Below are positions 10,423 through 21,876 of a DNA stretch of 64,000 nucleotides, piece by piece. The notes under the pieces were generated by a model. That model made no database searches. It was not told the origin of the DNA and saw only the letters and a program-made list of their open reading frames with translations. The stretch comes from Streptomyces sp. P3 (lineage in GTDB: Bacteria; Actinomycetota; Actinomycetes; Streptomycetales; Streptomycetaceae), in assembly GCA_016893485.2 (NCBI GenBank), contig JAFEKX020000001.1, positions 2,170,001 to 2,234,000 of the forward strand. Direction: 5' to 3'. Position numbers and translations under genes: made by a program. The stretch's first letter is position 1. Each line of letters opens with the position of its first letter.

Positions 10423-11666
10423 TCAGCGCGGAGCCTTCGCCGGACCCTGGTAGTGATCGGCGACCACACGTGCCATCGCCCCGAACGAGTCCACCGCCAC
10501 ATCCCGCGCCGCGAAGAACACGTGCCCGCCGACCTCGGGGTACTTCGCGGCGAGGGTGAGGTGCCGGGACAGTTCGGCCGGGTCCTGCCAGGCGGCGGGC
10601 TGCGCCGGATCGCCCGCCTTGTACAACGCCTCACCCGCGTACAACCGGGTCTTCGTGCCCCGCGCGACCTCCGCCCACCAGGGCACCAGCTTCGCGTAGT
10701 CGGCGGCGGCGAAGCCGATGTTCCAGTAGAGCTGCGGGACGATGTAGTCGATCCAGTTCTCACGCACCCACTTACGGGTGTCCGCGCAGAGGTCGTCGTA
10801 GGTCTGCACCCCCGCCCGGGTGTCGGAGCCGCGCGGGTCGGTCGCGCTGTTGCGCCACACGCCGAAGGGGCTGATCCCGAAGCGCGTGCCCGGGCGGACC
10901 TGCTCGATGCGGGCGGCGGTCTCGCGGATCAGTTTGTCGATGTTGTCGCGCCGCCACGCGGCCCGGTCGCTGAAACCGCCGCCGTACGCGTCGTAGGCCG
11001 CGTCGTCGTCGAAGGTCTGCCCGGCCACCGGGTACGGGTAGAAGTAGTCGTCGAAGTGGACGCCGTCCACGGGGTACTTCCTCACCGCGTCGAGGATCGC
11101 GTCCTCGACGAAGGCGCGGACCTGCGGCAGCCCGGGGTTGTAGTAGAGCTTCCCGCCGTACGCGACCACCCAGTCGGGGTGCTTGCGCGCGGGGTGCGAG
11201 GCGACGAGCTTCGTCAGGTCGGTGTTGTTGGCGATGCGGTACGGGTTGAACCAGGCATGCAGTTGCAGCCCCGCACATGCGCTTCCTCTACGGCCGTCTT
11301 CAGCGGGTCCCAGCCGGGTGACTTGCCCTGGGTGCCGGTGAGGTACTGGGACCACGGCTCGTACGGCGAGGGCCACAACGCGTCGGCGGTGGGCCGTACT
11401 TGGAACATCACCGTGTTGAGGCGGTCGCGGACGGCCGTGTCGAGGTGGGCGATCAGTTCGGTGCGCTGCTGTGCCGGGGTCAGGCCCGGGCGGGAGGGCC
11501 AGTCGCGGTTGGCGACCGTCGCCAGCCACACGCCCCGCATCTCGGTGACCGCGCGCGGACGGCCGGCCGGCGCCGGTCCGCGCCCGGTGTCCGCCGCCGC
11601 GCTGCCGGTCGTGGCCAGCGTCGACAGCGCGGCCATCGCGAACGCCCGACGTGACAATCGCCCCAT
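10423..11666 (-). CDS. Secreted glycoside-hydrolase-like protein (GHL10/DUF187)
   Basis: About 414 residues. The Tat-type signal peptide GRLSRRAFAMAALSTLATTGSAAA is followed by the GHL10 barrel: EMRGVWLATVANRDWPSRPGLT, LNTVMFQVRPTADALWPSPYEPWSQYLTG, LQLHAWFNPYR, YPVDGVHFDDYFYPYP and WIDYIVPQLYWNIGF. These match the DUF187 family related to peptidoglycan or polysaccharide cleavage. The acidic pair in VDGVHFDDYFYP is the likely active-site region. The frame breaks near 11270. The start is placed at 11666, before the Tat signal. Confidence 0.85.
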
Positions 11667-11836
11667 CTGCACACCCCATACGCTGTGGACCCGTGCCGTC
11701 ACGGATCGTCTCCGCGCCCCAGGATGCCCGACCCCGGCGATCGATCATCGATACTTGCGGGTAACGTGCACGATCGGAGCAGGCGTCGGACAACGAGATC
11801 CTGCGACACAGTGACAGAGGCAGTGAAGGGGACGAT

Positions 11837-12711
11837 GTGACGGGCATCCCAGCGGGAGACATTGCGCGCGTCGGAGTGGTCGGCTGCGGCCAGATGGGCG
11901 CCGGTATCGCCGAGGTGTGCGCCCGCTCCGGCCTGGACGTGAAGGTCGCCGAGACCACCGGCGAGGCGCTGGAGATCGGCCGCACCCGGCTGTTCAACTC
12001 GCTGACCAAGGCGGCCGAGCGCGGCAAGATCTCCGCCGAGGAACTCGCGGAGACCCAGGCGCGGCTCAGCTTCACCACCGATCTCGGCGAGTTCGCCGAC
12101 CGTGACCTCGTGATCGAGGCCGTCGTCGAGAACGAGCAGGTCAAGACCGAGATCTTCCAGGTGCTCGACCAGGTCGTGACCCGGCCCGACGCGATCCTGG
12201 CGTCCAACACCTCCTCGATCCCGCTGGTGAAGCTCGCGGTCGCCACCTCGCGCCCCGACCAGGTGATCGGCATCCACTTCTTCAACCCGGCCCCGGTGCA
12301 GAAGCTCGTCGAGCTGATCCCCGCGCTGACCACCTCCGAGGGCACGCTCAGCCGCGCCCAGCTGTTCGCCGAGAAGGTGCTCGGCAAGCACGCGATCCGC
12401 GCCCAGGACCGCTCCGGGTTCGTGGTCAACGCGCTGCTGATCCCCTATCTCCTCTCCGCGATCCGGATGTTCGAGTCGGGCATCGCCAGCCGCGAGGACA
12501 TCGACAACGGCATGGAACTGGGCTGCGCCCACCCGATGGGCCCGCTCAAGCTGACCGACCTGGTCGGCCTGGACACGGTCGCGGCGATCGCCTTCTCGAT
12601 GTACGACGAGTACAAGGAACCCCTGTACGCCGCTCCCCGCTGCTCCAGCGCATGGTGGACGCGGGACGCCTCGGCCGTAAGTCCGGCTCGGGGTTCTACT
12701 CCTACGGCTGA
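11837..12711 (+). CDS. 3-hydroxybutyryl-CoA dehydrogenase
   Basis: NAD(P)-dependent oxidation of 3-hydroxyacyl-CoA in beta-oxidation or butyrate/ethylmalonyl metabolism. Rossmann motif VGVVGCGQMGAGIAEVCARSG at residues 12-32; catalytic region SNTSSIPL with IGIHFFNPAPVQKLVELI; C-terminal dimer domain DRSGFVVNALLIPYLLSAIRM, ending KSGSGFYSYG. About 290 residues. GTG start at 11837 with AAGGGG 6-11 bp upstream. The frame breaks near 12632, shortly before the end. A strong terminator follows. Confidence 0.92.
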
Positions 12712-12778
12712 GCGGATGCGATGCCTTCGCGATTTCCGCCCTTTTCGCGCGGCAACTCACCGTAATACGTTGGCGGTT

Positions 12779-12812
12779 GCGGGCCCGGCACTCTTCGGAG
12801 CGCCGGGCCCGC
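12779..12812 (+). terminator. Strong hairpin terminator
   Basis: GCGGGCCCGGC (12779-12789) and GCCGGGCCCGC (12802-12812) form a perfect 11-bp stem, with an inner CTC-TTCG-GAG mini-stem. It closes the dehydrogenase transcript; the remaining intergenic sequence to 12941 shows no gene. Confidence 0.75.
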
Positions 12813-12941
12813 GGCATTCACACACCGTGTGCGCGCCGGGCCCGCATATGCCTCTCGCACACTCTCCCCTGGTGTCCACCAGGCGAGTTGACTCTTCATG
12901 CGCATGCAAGGGATGTTCCGACTACGGAAAGGAGCGGACCC

Positions 12942-13199
12942 GTGACCGCCGACCCCGAGAATCCCGTGGTCCATGGAGAACTCGCAGAGTTACGCCGCCG
13001 CCTCGATGTCGCGTACGCGCGGGTCGAGGGAGGCCTCGCCCTGCTCAGTCATCGCACCGAGGAGACGGACAAGGAACTGGACGATCTGAGCGCGCGAATC
13101 GTCGCACTTGAGCACACGCGTTGGCCGCTGCCGGCTATAGCCGCGCTGACCGCCGTGGGTGCACTTGTCGTGACTGTCTGGCAGGTGCTGGGACGTTAG
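12942..13199 (+). CDS. Small tail-anchored protein of unknown function
   Basis: 85 residues starting at GTG 12942 after AAAGGAG. A charged coiled-coil part (VVHGELAELRRRLDVAYARVEGGLALLSHRTEETDKELDDLSARIVALE) is followed by one C-terminal membrane helix (WPLPAIAALTAVGALVVTVWQVL). The layout resembles small phage/hemolysin-XhlA-like or tail-anchored scaffolds, but no family is assigned. Its stop overlaps the stop region of the convergent NUDIX gene by 4 bp. Confidence 0.7.
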   Translation: MTADPENPVVHGELAELRRRLDVAYARVEGGLALLSHRTEETDKELDDLSARIVALEHTRWPLPAIAALTAVGALVVTVWQVLGR

Positions 13200-13824
13200 C
13201 GTTCGAAGGCCGGTGGATTGGCCGCGACTACGACGTGGCTGGTCGCGCCGTTCCCCGCGCCCCTCTGGGGCGCTGCCGGACCGGGGGCCGTGTCCTGCCC
13301 CAGCCTCAGATGGTGCAACAGCAGCAGTGCGGCCGCCATGTTGGCGGCCGGGACCTCCCGCGGGCGACCATGTCGGGTACGAGTTTGAGCGGCACCCACT
13401 CCCGGCGGTCCGACTCGAAGTCGTCCACGGGGTGTCCGGTGTACTCGCCCTCGTCGGCCCAGTAGATGTGGTGCCGGGCGTCCGTGAGCCCGTTGGACGG
13501 TTCCACGCTCATCAGGTGGTGCAGGGGCCCCGGCCGCCAGCCGGTCTCTTCCTCCAGCTCCCTGGCGGCGGGCGCGCGATGTCCTCGCCGTCCTCGACGA
13601 CGCCGGCCGCGAGCTCCCACCCCCAGCTGTCGGTGATGAAGCGGTGCCGCCACAGCAGGAGCACCTCGTTCGCCTCGTTGACCACCGTCGCCACGGCGAC
13701 CGGCCGCAGCCGTATCAGGAAGTGGTCGAGGTGCTGGCCGTCGGGTAGTTCGACATCGGCGAGATTGACGCTGAACCAGCGATTTGAGTACACAGTTTGT
13801 TCGTTCTGTTTCGTCCACTGCACG
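13196..13824 (-). CDS. NUDIX hydrolase
   Basis: Nucleoside-diphosphate-X hydrolase of the ADP-ribose pyrophosphatase-like group. The NUDIX box is GWELAAGVVEDGEDIA followed by RAAARELEEETGW, with the catalytic REL-EE. GTG start at 13824 after GAAGGTGG. Frame breaks near 13575 (inside the box) and near 13365. The in-frame tail after LLLLHHLRLG reads through a copy of a dispersed repeat (about 13225-13271), so the real stop is probably near 13310 and the last 35 residues are doubtful. It follows the NsdA-like regulator gene at 70 bp, a common Streptomyces pairing. Confidence 0.82.
13225..13271 (-). repeat. Dispersed repeat, copy A
   Basis: Reverse-oriented copy of a ~45-bp element with core GCGCGGGGAACTGCGCGACC then AGCCAC. 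It lies at the 3' end of the NUDIX gene. Other copies: 15464-15508, 16771-16826, 22757-22813. Confidence 0.7.
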
Positions 13825-13893
13825 GTTCTGCCACCTTCCGTCGAGTAAGTGGCAATATCGCAGCAGGAACGGTGTTGTGGACGACAGCGCTGT

Positions 13894-15233
13894 CTACAGC
13901 GGTACGCGCAGTGCCCCGTCGATGAGTTCGGCCGCCTCGGACGTACCCGCGCAGTCGCTGCGCACCAGGTACTCGCGGACCGCGCGGAGTCTGTCACGCA
14001 GCCGCTGGGACTCCATCCCCCTCGCCTGTTCGGCCATCTGCACGGCCGTGGCCACGGCTTTGTCCGCGTTTCCCTGACGCAGTTCGATCTGGCTGAGCAT
14101 GGCCAGCCGGTGCACCCGGCCCCGGTCGTGCGCCGGAGTGTCGACCGCCGCCGTGGCGTGCTCCCCGCCGCCGTCAGATCGCCGAGGCTGAGCAGCGCCT
14201 CCGCCACCTGGACGTTGACGAGGCCCGGCTGGACATAGCCGGTCTCGTCGGGTTCGTATCCGCGCCGGATGCGTTCGGCGGCCTGCTCGGCACGCCGGAT
14301 GCAGGACAGGGCGCTCGTGCCGTCGCCGAGGTGTGCGTACGCCTTCGCCTGCATCGCGTACAGGTCGGAGGCGAGCGCCGGGGTGATCTGCCGGCCGGCG
14401 GTCCGCAGCGCGGCCTCCGCGAAGGCGACGGCCTGGCGGAACTCCCGCATGAACAGCGACTGGTTGACCAGCAGCGCGATGACGTACGCGCCAAGTCCCC
14501 GGTCGTTGCTGGCCTTTGCCAGCCGCAGGGCCTGGTGGAAGTAGCGCTGGGCGAGTCCGTGCGCGTCGGAGTCGTAGGCGCAGATGCCCGCGATGGCCAC
14601 CAACCCGCCGGTGGCCCGGTGCAGTTGACGGCCGGTGGCGTCGGTGTAGCTGCCGCGCAGCAGGGGTGCGGTCTCGGAGTTGAGGAAGCCGACGATGCGG
14701 GTGCGGGTCGCCACGCCACCGGCCTTGCGGTACATCTGCTCGTAATGGGCGCGGGCCGCGCGCAGCATCTCGATGTCGGCCATGCTCACCCGGTGCCGGC
14801 CGCCGCGCGAGACGTCCACGTCGTCCGGCGGGTTCTCCCACTCCCACACGGGCATCACCGCGGGCGTGCCGGTGACCGCGGGGGCGCCGAGGATGTGCGG
14901 GCGCTGCTGCTCGTCGGAGCGCCACAGGGCGGTGGCCCGCTCGACGAAGCCGGACAGGGAGGTGCCGTGCGGGGTGGCCGGCTCGCCGGGGACGCCCAGG
15001 CCGATGTCGTCGAGGGTGACGGGTCTGTGCAGGCGGGTCGCGAGCACCTCGCAGATCAGGTCGGGGACCTGGCCCCGTGGTCGCTGACCCTTCAACCACC
15101 GTGCCACGGCGGTGTGTTCGTACCGGAGGGCGAGACCTCTGGCCCGTCCTGCCTGGTTCACATGGGCGGCGAGTCCCGCGTGCGAGATTCCCGCCTCGTC
15201 CAGGATCGCGTCGAGGAGTGTGTTGGGCTGCAT
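13894..15233 (-). CDS. NsdA-like HTH/TPR transcriptional regulator
   Basis: About 446 residues. The N-terminal HTH-like region (LLDAILDEAGISHAGLAAHVNQAGRARGL, residues 5-33, then YEHTAVARWLKGQRPRGQVPDLICEVLATRLHRPVTLDDIGLG) matches the family of NsdA and related streptomycete regulators. The C-terminal two-thirds hold TPR-like helical repeats (RYFHQALRLAKASNDRGLGAYV, LYAMQAKAYAHLGDGTSALSCIRRAEQAAERI, EALLSLGDLTAA, AMLSQIELRQGNADKAV). NsdA-type proteins repress sporulation and antibiotic genes; a regulatory role is inferred. The frame breaks near 14175. ATG 15233 is taken because it begins the conserved region. Confidence 0.83.
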
Positions 15234-15431
15234 GGGAGGCCCCCGGGTGACTCGGTGCGGACAGAGTAGTGCGGTTCGGTTCACACCGGGTGTGAACGGA
15301 GTACGTGAATCCGGGGTGTGTGCGCGCTGTTGCGGAGAGTTTCGAGCCGGTTGACTGGATTGCCTCGCAAGAGGCCGGCCGGGCCGCCGGCTCCCCCTCG
15401 TAAGTGCGGCGGCCTGGCTTTGCGGTGGCCA

Positions 15432-16586
15432 CTAAACGCCGTTGTGCTGTGGGTAGTTCGTCGAGTGCGGGTGCGTCGTGGCCGGTCGCGCCCCCGCGGC
15501 GGAGCCGCTGATGTCACAGCCTCGCGCCCCCAGGTGGGGAAGCGCCGGCTTTCTGTCATTGCTCAGGATGAGTATCGCCACGTCATCCGTCGGGGTGCCG
15601 CCCGCGTGGCGCAGCAACGCCGTGAAGACCGAACCCAGAACCGACTGAGGTACGGGGAGGGGGTGTTGGGCCACTGCGGCGGTCAACGCATCCCTCAGTG
15701 GGAAGAAACGGCCCCGCGCATCACGGGCGTCCTCCGCTCCGTCCGTGTAGAGGAACAGGGCCTCCCCGAGAGGAGTTGGCCGCAGCGGACGAGCGGCAAC
15801 TCCGTCGGCAGCGGGAACGGGCCGAGAGGCGGAAGGGGTTCGGCCCGGGCAAGTGGTTCGACCCGCTCCCCGCTCAACAGGTACGGCCACGGATGACCGC
15901 AGTTCAGCCCCGTACCTCCCCGTCCCTGCCGATCTCCAGGAGCAGTACGGTGACGAACTCCTCGGCGACCGGGCTCTCGGGGTCGAGGGCGCCGGACGCG
16001 GGGTGTTCCGCGCGGGCGCGTTCGCGGAGGTGGCGGGCGAGGGCGCGGTCCAACCGCCTTAGCACGCCCGGGAGTTCGGGTTCGTCGTGGGCGGCCTCGC
16101 GGAAACTGCCGAGGACGGCGGCGACCGTGCCGATCGCGGCGATGCCGTGGCCGCGCACGTCACCCATGACGACCCGTACCCCGTGCTCGGTGGCGATCAC
16201 CTCGTACAGGTCACCGCCGACCACCGCACCGCGCTCCGCGGACAGTTGGGCGGCGGCGATGTCCAGGCCGTCGAGGCGAGGCGGCAACGGGCGCAGCAGG
16301 GCGTTCTGGGCGGCGCCGGCGATCTGCCGGATCTGGCGGAGTTCACGCAGCAGGGAGCGGCGGACCTGGACGATGAGACCGGTGCCGACCGCGAAGAACA
16401 CGGCGCTGGTGACGATCCGGGCGCCCAGGCTGTTCTGCTGGGCGAGCGGGCAGGTGAGTTTGTACGTGATGGCTATGGCGCCCCAGACCGTGGGCAGCCC
16501 CAGGGCGGCGCCGCCCGGCGCAGCGGACGACGGAAACGGGTCCTCGGGCGCGCCCTGCGGGGTACCCCAGCCTTGATGCGGATCAT
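15432..16586 (-). CDS. Membrane-linked SpoIIE/PP2C-type serine phosphatase
   Basis: A short N-terminal membrane segment pair (LGLPTVWGAIAITYKL and ARIVTSAVFFAVGTGLIVQV) is followed by the SpoIIE phosphatase domain: LDGLDIAAAQLSAERGAVVGGDLYEV, GVRVVMGDVRGHGIAAIGTVAAVLGSF, LNCGHPWPYLL, EALFLYTDGAEDARD and a final TDDVAILIL. The metal-binding aspartates (GGDLY, GDVRGHG, TDGAED, TDDVA) are all present. Such proteins dephosphorylate anti-anti-sigma factors. Breaks near 16565, 15900 and 15770. After LILSNDRK the frame runs on through a dispersed repeat to 15432, so the natural end is probably near 15555. Confidence 0.83.
15464..15508 (-). repeat. Dispersed repeat, copy B
   Basis: Diverged reverse copy: on the minus strand GGGGGCGCGACCGGCCACGA then CGCACCCGCAC, with the GGGAACTGC part lost. 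It lies where the C-terminal tail of the SpoIIE phosphatase gene is read. Confidence 0.55.
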
Positions 16587-16618
16587 GCCTGTGGCCCCCA
16601 AATAGGCCCCGACAGCGC

Positions 16619-16713
16619 AATCGGACCGACCCCGAGAGGCCGGTCCGATTCTGTCGACCACATGCCCCGATCGGGCCGGATCACCCAGACTTCTCACCCA
16701 AACGAGTGAGAAG
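16619..16713. other. Two hairpins between pheT and the phosphatase gene
   Basis: AATCGGACCG (16619-16628) with CGGTCCGATT (16641-16650) and CTTCTCAC (16690-16697) with GTGAGAAG (16706-16713) are perfect inverted repeats. They may end the pheST transcript and/or bind a regulator of the phosphatase promoter. The rest of 16587-16845 holds no gene. Confidence 0.45.
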
Positions 16714-16770
16714 AGCCGAGACACACGCATTTATGCAGGTGAGACCTCAGACACAGGCTCACACCGATGC

Positions 16771-16826
16771 CCTGAGGAGCGCGGGGAACTGCGCGATCGG
16801 CCACTATGAACGCGCACCCGGCAACC
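16771..16826 (+). repeat. Dispersed repeat, copy C
   Basis: Forward copy GAGCGCGGGGAACTGCGCGA followed by TCGGCCAC and CGCGCACCCGGCAAC, just downstream of pheT. Confidence 0.7.
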
Positions 16827-16845
16827 AAACGCAGCCCCCACCCCC

Positions 16846-19401
16846 TTAGCCGCGAAGCACCGCCCCAACCCGCTCCCCGGCCAACGCAACCGCCGCATCC
16901 CGAGCAGCGGACGCCTCATCAACGGTCAGCGTCCGATCACCCGCACGGAACCGCAGCGCGTACGCCAGCGACTTCTTCCCCTCACCAAGTTGCGCGGCGT
17001 TCTCGTAGACGTCGAACAGCCGGATGGACTCCAGCAGTTCGCCCGCCCCCTCACGCAACACCGCCTCGACGTCGGCGTGCGGCACCGCCACGTCGACGAC
17101 CAGCGCGACATCCTGCGTGGCGACGGGGAACGTCGAGATCTTCGGCCCTTTGGGAACCCCGAGGACGCCGACTCAAGGACATCCAGGTCCAGTTCCATCG
17201 CACTGGTACGCGCGGGCAGCCCCAACGTCTTCAGCACACCCGGGTGCAACTCCCCCGCGTACCCGATGACTTGCTCGGCCCCGTCGACGGAGACGACGAG
17301 CTCCGCACAACGCCCCGGATGCCAGGGCCCGTACTGCCCACCCCGCACGACGAGTTCGGTCCCGGCCTCCCGCGCGAGCACGCGCGCCGCCTCGACCGCG
17401 TCGGCCCAGTCCGCCGGACGCCCCTTGCCCCACCAGCCGGCCTGCTCACGCGCGCCCGCGAGGACGACGGCGGCATGCCGGGGCTGGACGGGAAGCGCCT
17501 CGGTGAGGGACGCGATCTCCTCGTCGGTGGGACGCCGGTCGACCGGCAGCCGTACCGCGATCTTCAGCTCTTCGCGCGGGTGGAAGACCAACCCCGTCTC
17601 GAACAGCGCGAGGTCGTGCGAACCCCGGCCGTCGTTCCGGCGCAGCGCACCGAGCAGGCCCGGCAGCAGCGTCGTACGAAGCGCGGGCTCCTCGTCCGAG
17701 AGCGGGTTGACCAGCTTGACGACCCTGCGGTTCGGGTCGTCGGCGGTCAGGCCGAACTGGTCGAAGACGTGCTCGCCGACGAAGGGGTAGTTCGGCGCCT
17801 CGACATAACCGGCCCCGGCCAGCGCACGGCCGACCCGGCGGTGCAGCCGCTGGCGGTCGGTGAGGCCCCGGCCCGCGGGGGGCTTGGGGAGCGTGGAGGG
17901 CAGGTTCTCGTAGCCCTCCAGGCGGATGACCTCTTCGGCCAGGTCGTTCGGGTCCGTGAGGTCCGGGCGCCAGGACGGGACGGTGACGATCAGCTCGTCC
18001 TGCCCGCCCGTCGCCCGACCACCACCCCCAACGACGCGTTCCACGCGGCAGAATTTCCAATGACGTCGCAGCCGACCTCCTGGAGACGCCGTACGACGGT
18101 CTCGCGGCCGTAGGCGACACCCGCGACCTTGTCCGGGTGGTCGGCCGGGATGGTGATGGTGTGCGGGGCCGAGGGCGCGATGACCTCGGTGACGCCCGCG
18201 TCCGCGGTGCCGCCGGCGAGGAGGACCAGGAGATCCACCGTGCGCTGGGCGGCGGCGGAGGCGGCCTGCGGGTCGACGCCGCGCTCGAAGCGCTTGGACG
18301 CCTCGGACGCCAGCTTGTGGCGGCGGGCCGTACGCGAGATGGAGAGCGCGTCGAAGTGCGCGGCCTCCACGACGACCTCGGTGGTGGTGCCCTCGGTGTC
18401 GTCGATCTCCGTGTTGGCGCCGCCCATGACACCCGCGAGGCCGATGGGGCCGCGGTCGTCGGTGATCACCAGGTCCTCGGCGTCCAGCGTGCGCGTGACG
18501 CCGTCGAGCGTGGTGAGCTTCTCGCCCTGCGTGGCCCTGCGCACGCCGATCGGACCCTGGACGCGGGAGCGGTCGTAGGCGTGCAGGGGCTGGCCCAGCT
18601 CCAGCATCACGTAGTTGGTGATGTCGACGGCGAGCGAGATCGGGCGCATGCCCGCCTTCTGGAGGCGGCGCGTGAGCCAGAGCGGGGAGCGGGCCTCGGG
18701 GTCGAGGCCGGTGACCGTGCGGGCGGTGAAGCGGTCGCAGCCCATCGGGTCGGAGACCTGGACCGGGTAGCCGAAGGCGTTCGGCTGCGGGACGTCCAGG
18801 AGGGCCGGGTCGCGCAGCGGGAGGCCGTAGGCCGTGGCGGTCTCGCGGGCGACGCCGCGGATCGACAGGGCGTAGCCGCGGTCGGGCGTGACGGCGATGT
18901 CGAGGACCTCGTCGACGAGCTGGAGGAGCTCGATCGCGTCGGTGCCGACCTCGTGCTCGGGCGGCAGCACGATGATGCCGTGCGAGCCGTCGTCGCCCAT
19001 GCCCAGCTCGTCGCCGGAGCAGATCATGCCGTGCGAGGTCTTGCCGTAGGTCTTGCGGGCGGCGATCGCGAAGTCTCCCGGCAGGACCGCGCCGGGGAGG
19101 ACCACGACGACCTTGTCGCCGACGGCGAAGTTGCGGGCGCCGCAGACGATCTCCTGGGGCTCACCGGTGCCGTTGGCCTGGCCGACGTCGACCGTGCAGA
19201 AGCGGATGGGCTTCTTGAAGCCCTCCAGCTCCTCGATCGTGAGGACCTTGCCGACGACGAGGGGGCCCTTGAGGCCTTCGCCGAGCTGCTCGACGGTCTC
19301 CACCTCGAGGCCGACGGAAATGAGCTTGGCCTGGACGTCGCGGCCGGTCTCCGTCGCCGGCAGGTCGACGTACTCCCGCAGCCAAGAAAGCGGGACGCGC
19401 A

Positions 19402-19402
<1 letters not shown>
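16846..19402 (-). CDS. pheT: PheT, phenylalanyl-tRNA synthetase beta subunit
   Basis: About 851 residues. N-terminal tRNA-binding EMAP-like domain ([52 protein letters not shown]), the B3/B4 core ([16 protein letters not shown]), the B5 domain, and a C-terminal anticodon-binding FDX-ACB domain ([37 protein letters not shown] ... [33 protein letters not shown]). The ATG at 19402 shares one base with the pheS stop. Between GCDV and [17 protein letters not shown] is an insertion of about 20 residues that is absent from the compact family pattern I recall. The frame breaks near 18010 and near 17140. Confidence 0.95.
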
Positions 19403-20528
<1,126 letters not shown>

Positions 20529-20560
20529 CTCTTCCCGTGCTTCCGGTTGGCTGGCGGATG

Positions 20561-20640
20561 GTCCCCGTCCCGACTCGACTCGGGGACGCGTCGGCGTCCC
20601 TGAAACGGGGACGCAAAGGTGCCAAAGGCCGAGTCTAACG
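20561..20640 (-). promoter_or_regulatory. pheST promoter and leader with alternative hairpins
   Basis: Minus-strand -10-like TAGACT lies at 20635-20630. In the leader, GTCCCCG (20561-20567) can pair with CGGGGAC at 20581-20587 or 20606-20612, and GCGTCCC (20594-20600) with GGGACGC at 20583-20589 or 20608-20614. These pairings exclude one another, as in an attenuator/antiterminator. The upstream leader contains three TTT triplets in one frame, rare for this genome. Confidence 0.45.
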
Positions 20641-20693
20641 GGGGTGAGGCAGGTGACCGCGCCCGTGGGGCCTCGTCGGCGGCTGCGGCAGGG

Positions 20694-21820
20694 CTACTGC
20701 AGATACGCCGGGGTGCCCACGGGCAACGTAAATCGGAACTCGGCGCCGCCACCGGGGGCGCGGCCGACCGTGATGGTCCCGCCGTGGGCTTCGACGATGC
20801 CCTTGACGATGTACAGCCCGAGGCCGGTGCCACCGCGCTTGCTGCCCCGCCAGAAGCGGGTGAACACGCGGTTCATGGACTCCTCCGGGATGCCTGGGCC
20901 CTCGTCGCTCACCGTCACGGACGTGCCGGTCTCCTCGCCCTCGCGCGGGGACGCGGAGGCCGTGACGTCGATGGTGACGGTTCCCTCGCCGTGGCGCACC
21001 GCATTTTCCAGCAGGTTGCTCAGCACCTGGTCGACCTTGTCGGGGTCGGCCCACAGGCCGGGCAGCGGCTGCTCGACGCGGAGCAGGAACCGGTCGGCGG
21101 TCTGGCCCGCGGCGACGTACGCCTGGATGTGGCGGCCGACGGCGGCGCCGATGTCGACGGGCTGGCGGCGCAGCTCCAGCCGCCCGGAGTCGATGCGGGA
21201 GATGTCGAGCAGCTCGGCGATGAGCCGGGTGACGCGGTTGGCGTCGGCGTCGACCGTCTCCAGCATCAGCCGCTTCTGGTCGTCGGTGAAACGCTCCCAC
21301 TTGGCGAGCAGGGTCGCGGTGAAGCCCTTGACGGAGGTCAGCGGCGAGCGCAGTTCGTGGGCGACGGTGGCGATCAGCTCGGCATGGCTGCGCTCGGTGC
21401 GGCGGCGGGCCTCGGTGTCCCGGGGGAAACGACGACCCGCCGAACAGGACCGAGGGGTTCCGCACGGACGTAACGCGCCGTGACGAGAACTTCGTGCCCG
21501 CCCGGCAACAGCAGGTTCCGCTCGGGCTGCCGCACCCGGATGGCCAAGCCGCCGTAGGGATCGGTCAGTTGCCACCAGCGGCGGCCCTCCAGGTCCTCTA
21601 ACGGGAGGGCCTTCTCCAGCCGCTGCCCGAGGGCGTCGGCGGCGGCGACGGAGGTGATGCGCTCGGCCGCCGCGTTGAAGCAGACGACATGCCCGTGCTC
21701 GTCGGCGATGACCAGGCCATCGGCCAGTTCGTCGGGGTCGATGCCGAGGTCGTCGTGCCGGCCCTCGGACGGCCGGGGCACGCCCCGAGCTCCCGGCGCG
21801 CTGCTCGTGCCGACAGTCAT
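20694..21820 (-). CDS. PAS-domain sensor histidine kinase
   Basis: About 375 residues, apparently cytoplasmic. A PAS sensory domain (residues 25-125: DELADGLVIADEHGHVVCFNAAAERITSV) is followed by HisKA with the phosphorylated His in HAELIATVAHELRSPLTSVKGF and the ATPase domain with N-box DQVLSNLLENAVRHGEG, G1 SDEGPGIPEESMNRVFTRFWRG and G2 GTGLGLYIVKGIVEAHGG. No response regulator lies next to it, so it is an orphan kinase here. The frame breaks near 21425 between PAS and HisKA. It sits between the trmH-type gene and pheS in the same orientation, the usual Streptomyces arrangement. Confidence 0.9.
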
Positions 21821-21876
21821 CCCCGTACCCCACCTCTTCTCATACGGCGCAGGTGGGCCCCGAGCTGGTCACCCTA

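Noticed and set aside
16725..16745. Possible ARG box (TGCATAAATGCG) near pheT end
   Set aside because: Only the left half matches; no arginine gene adjoins.
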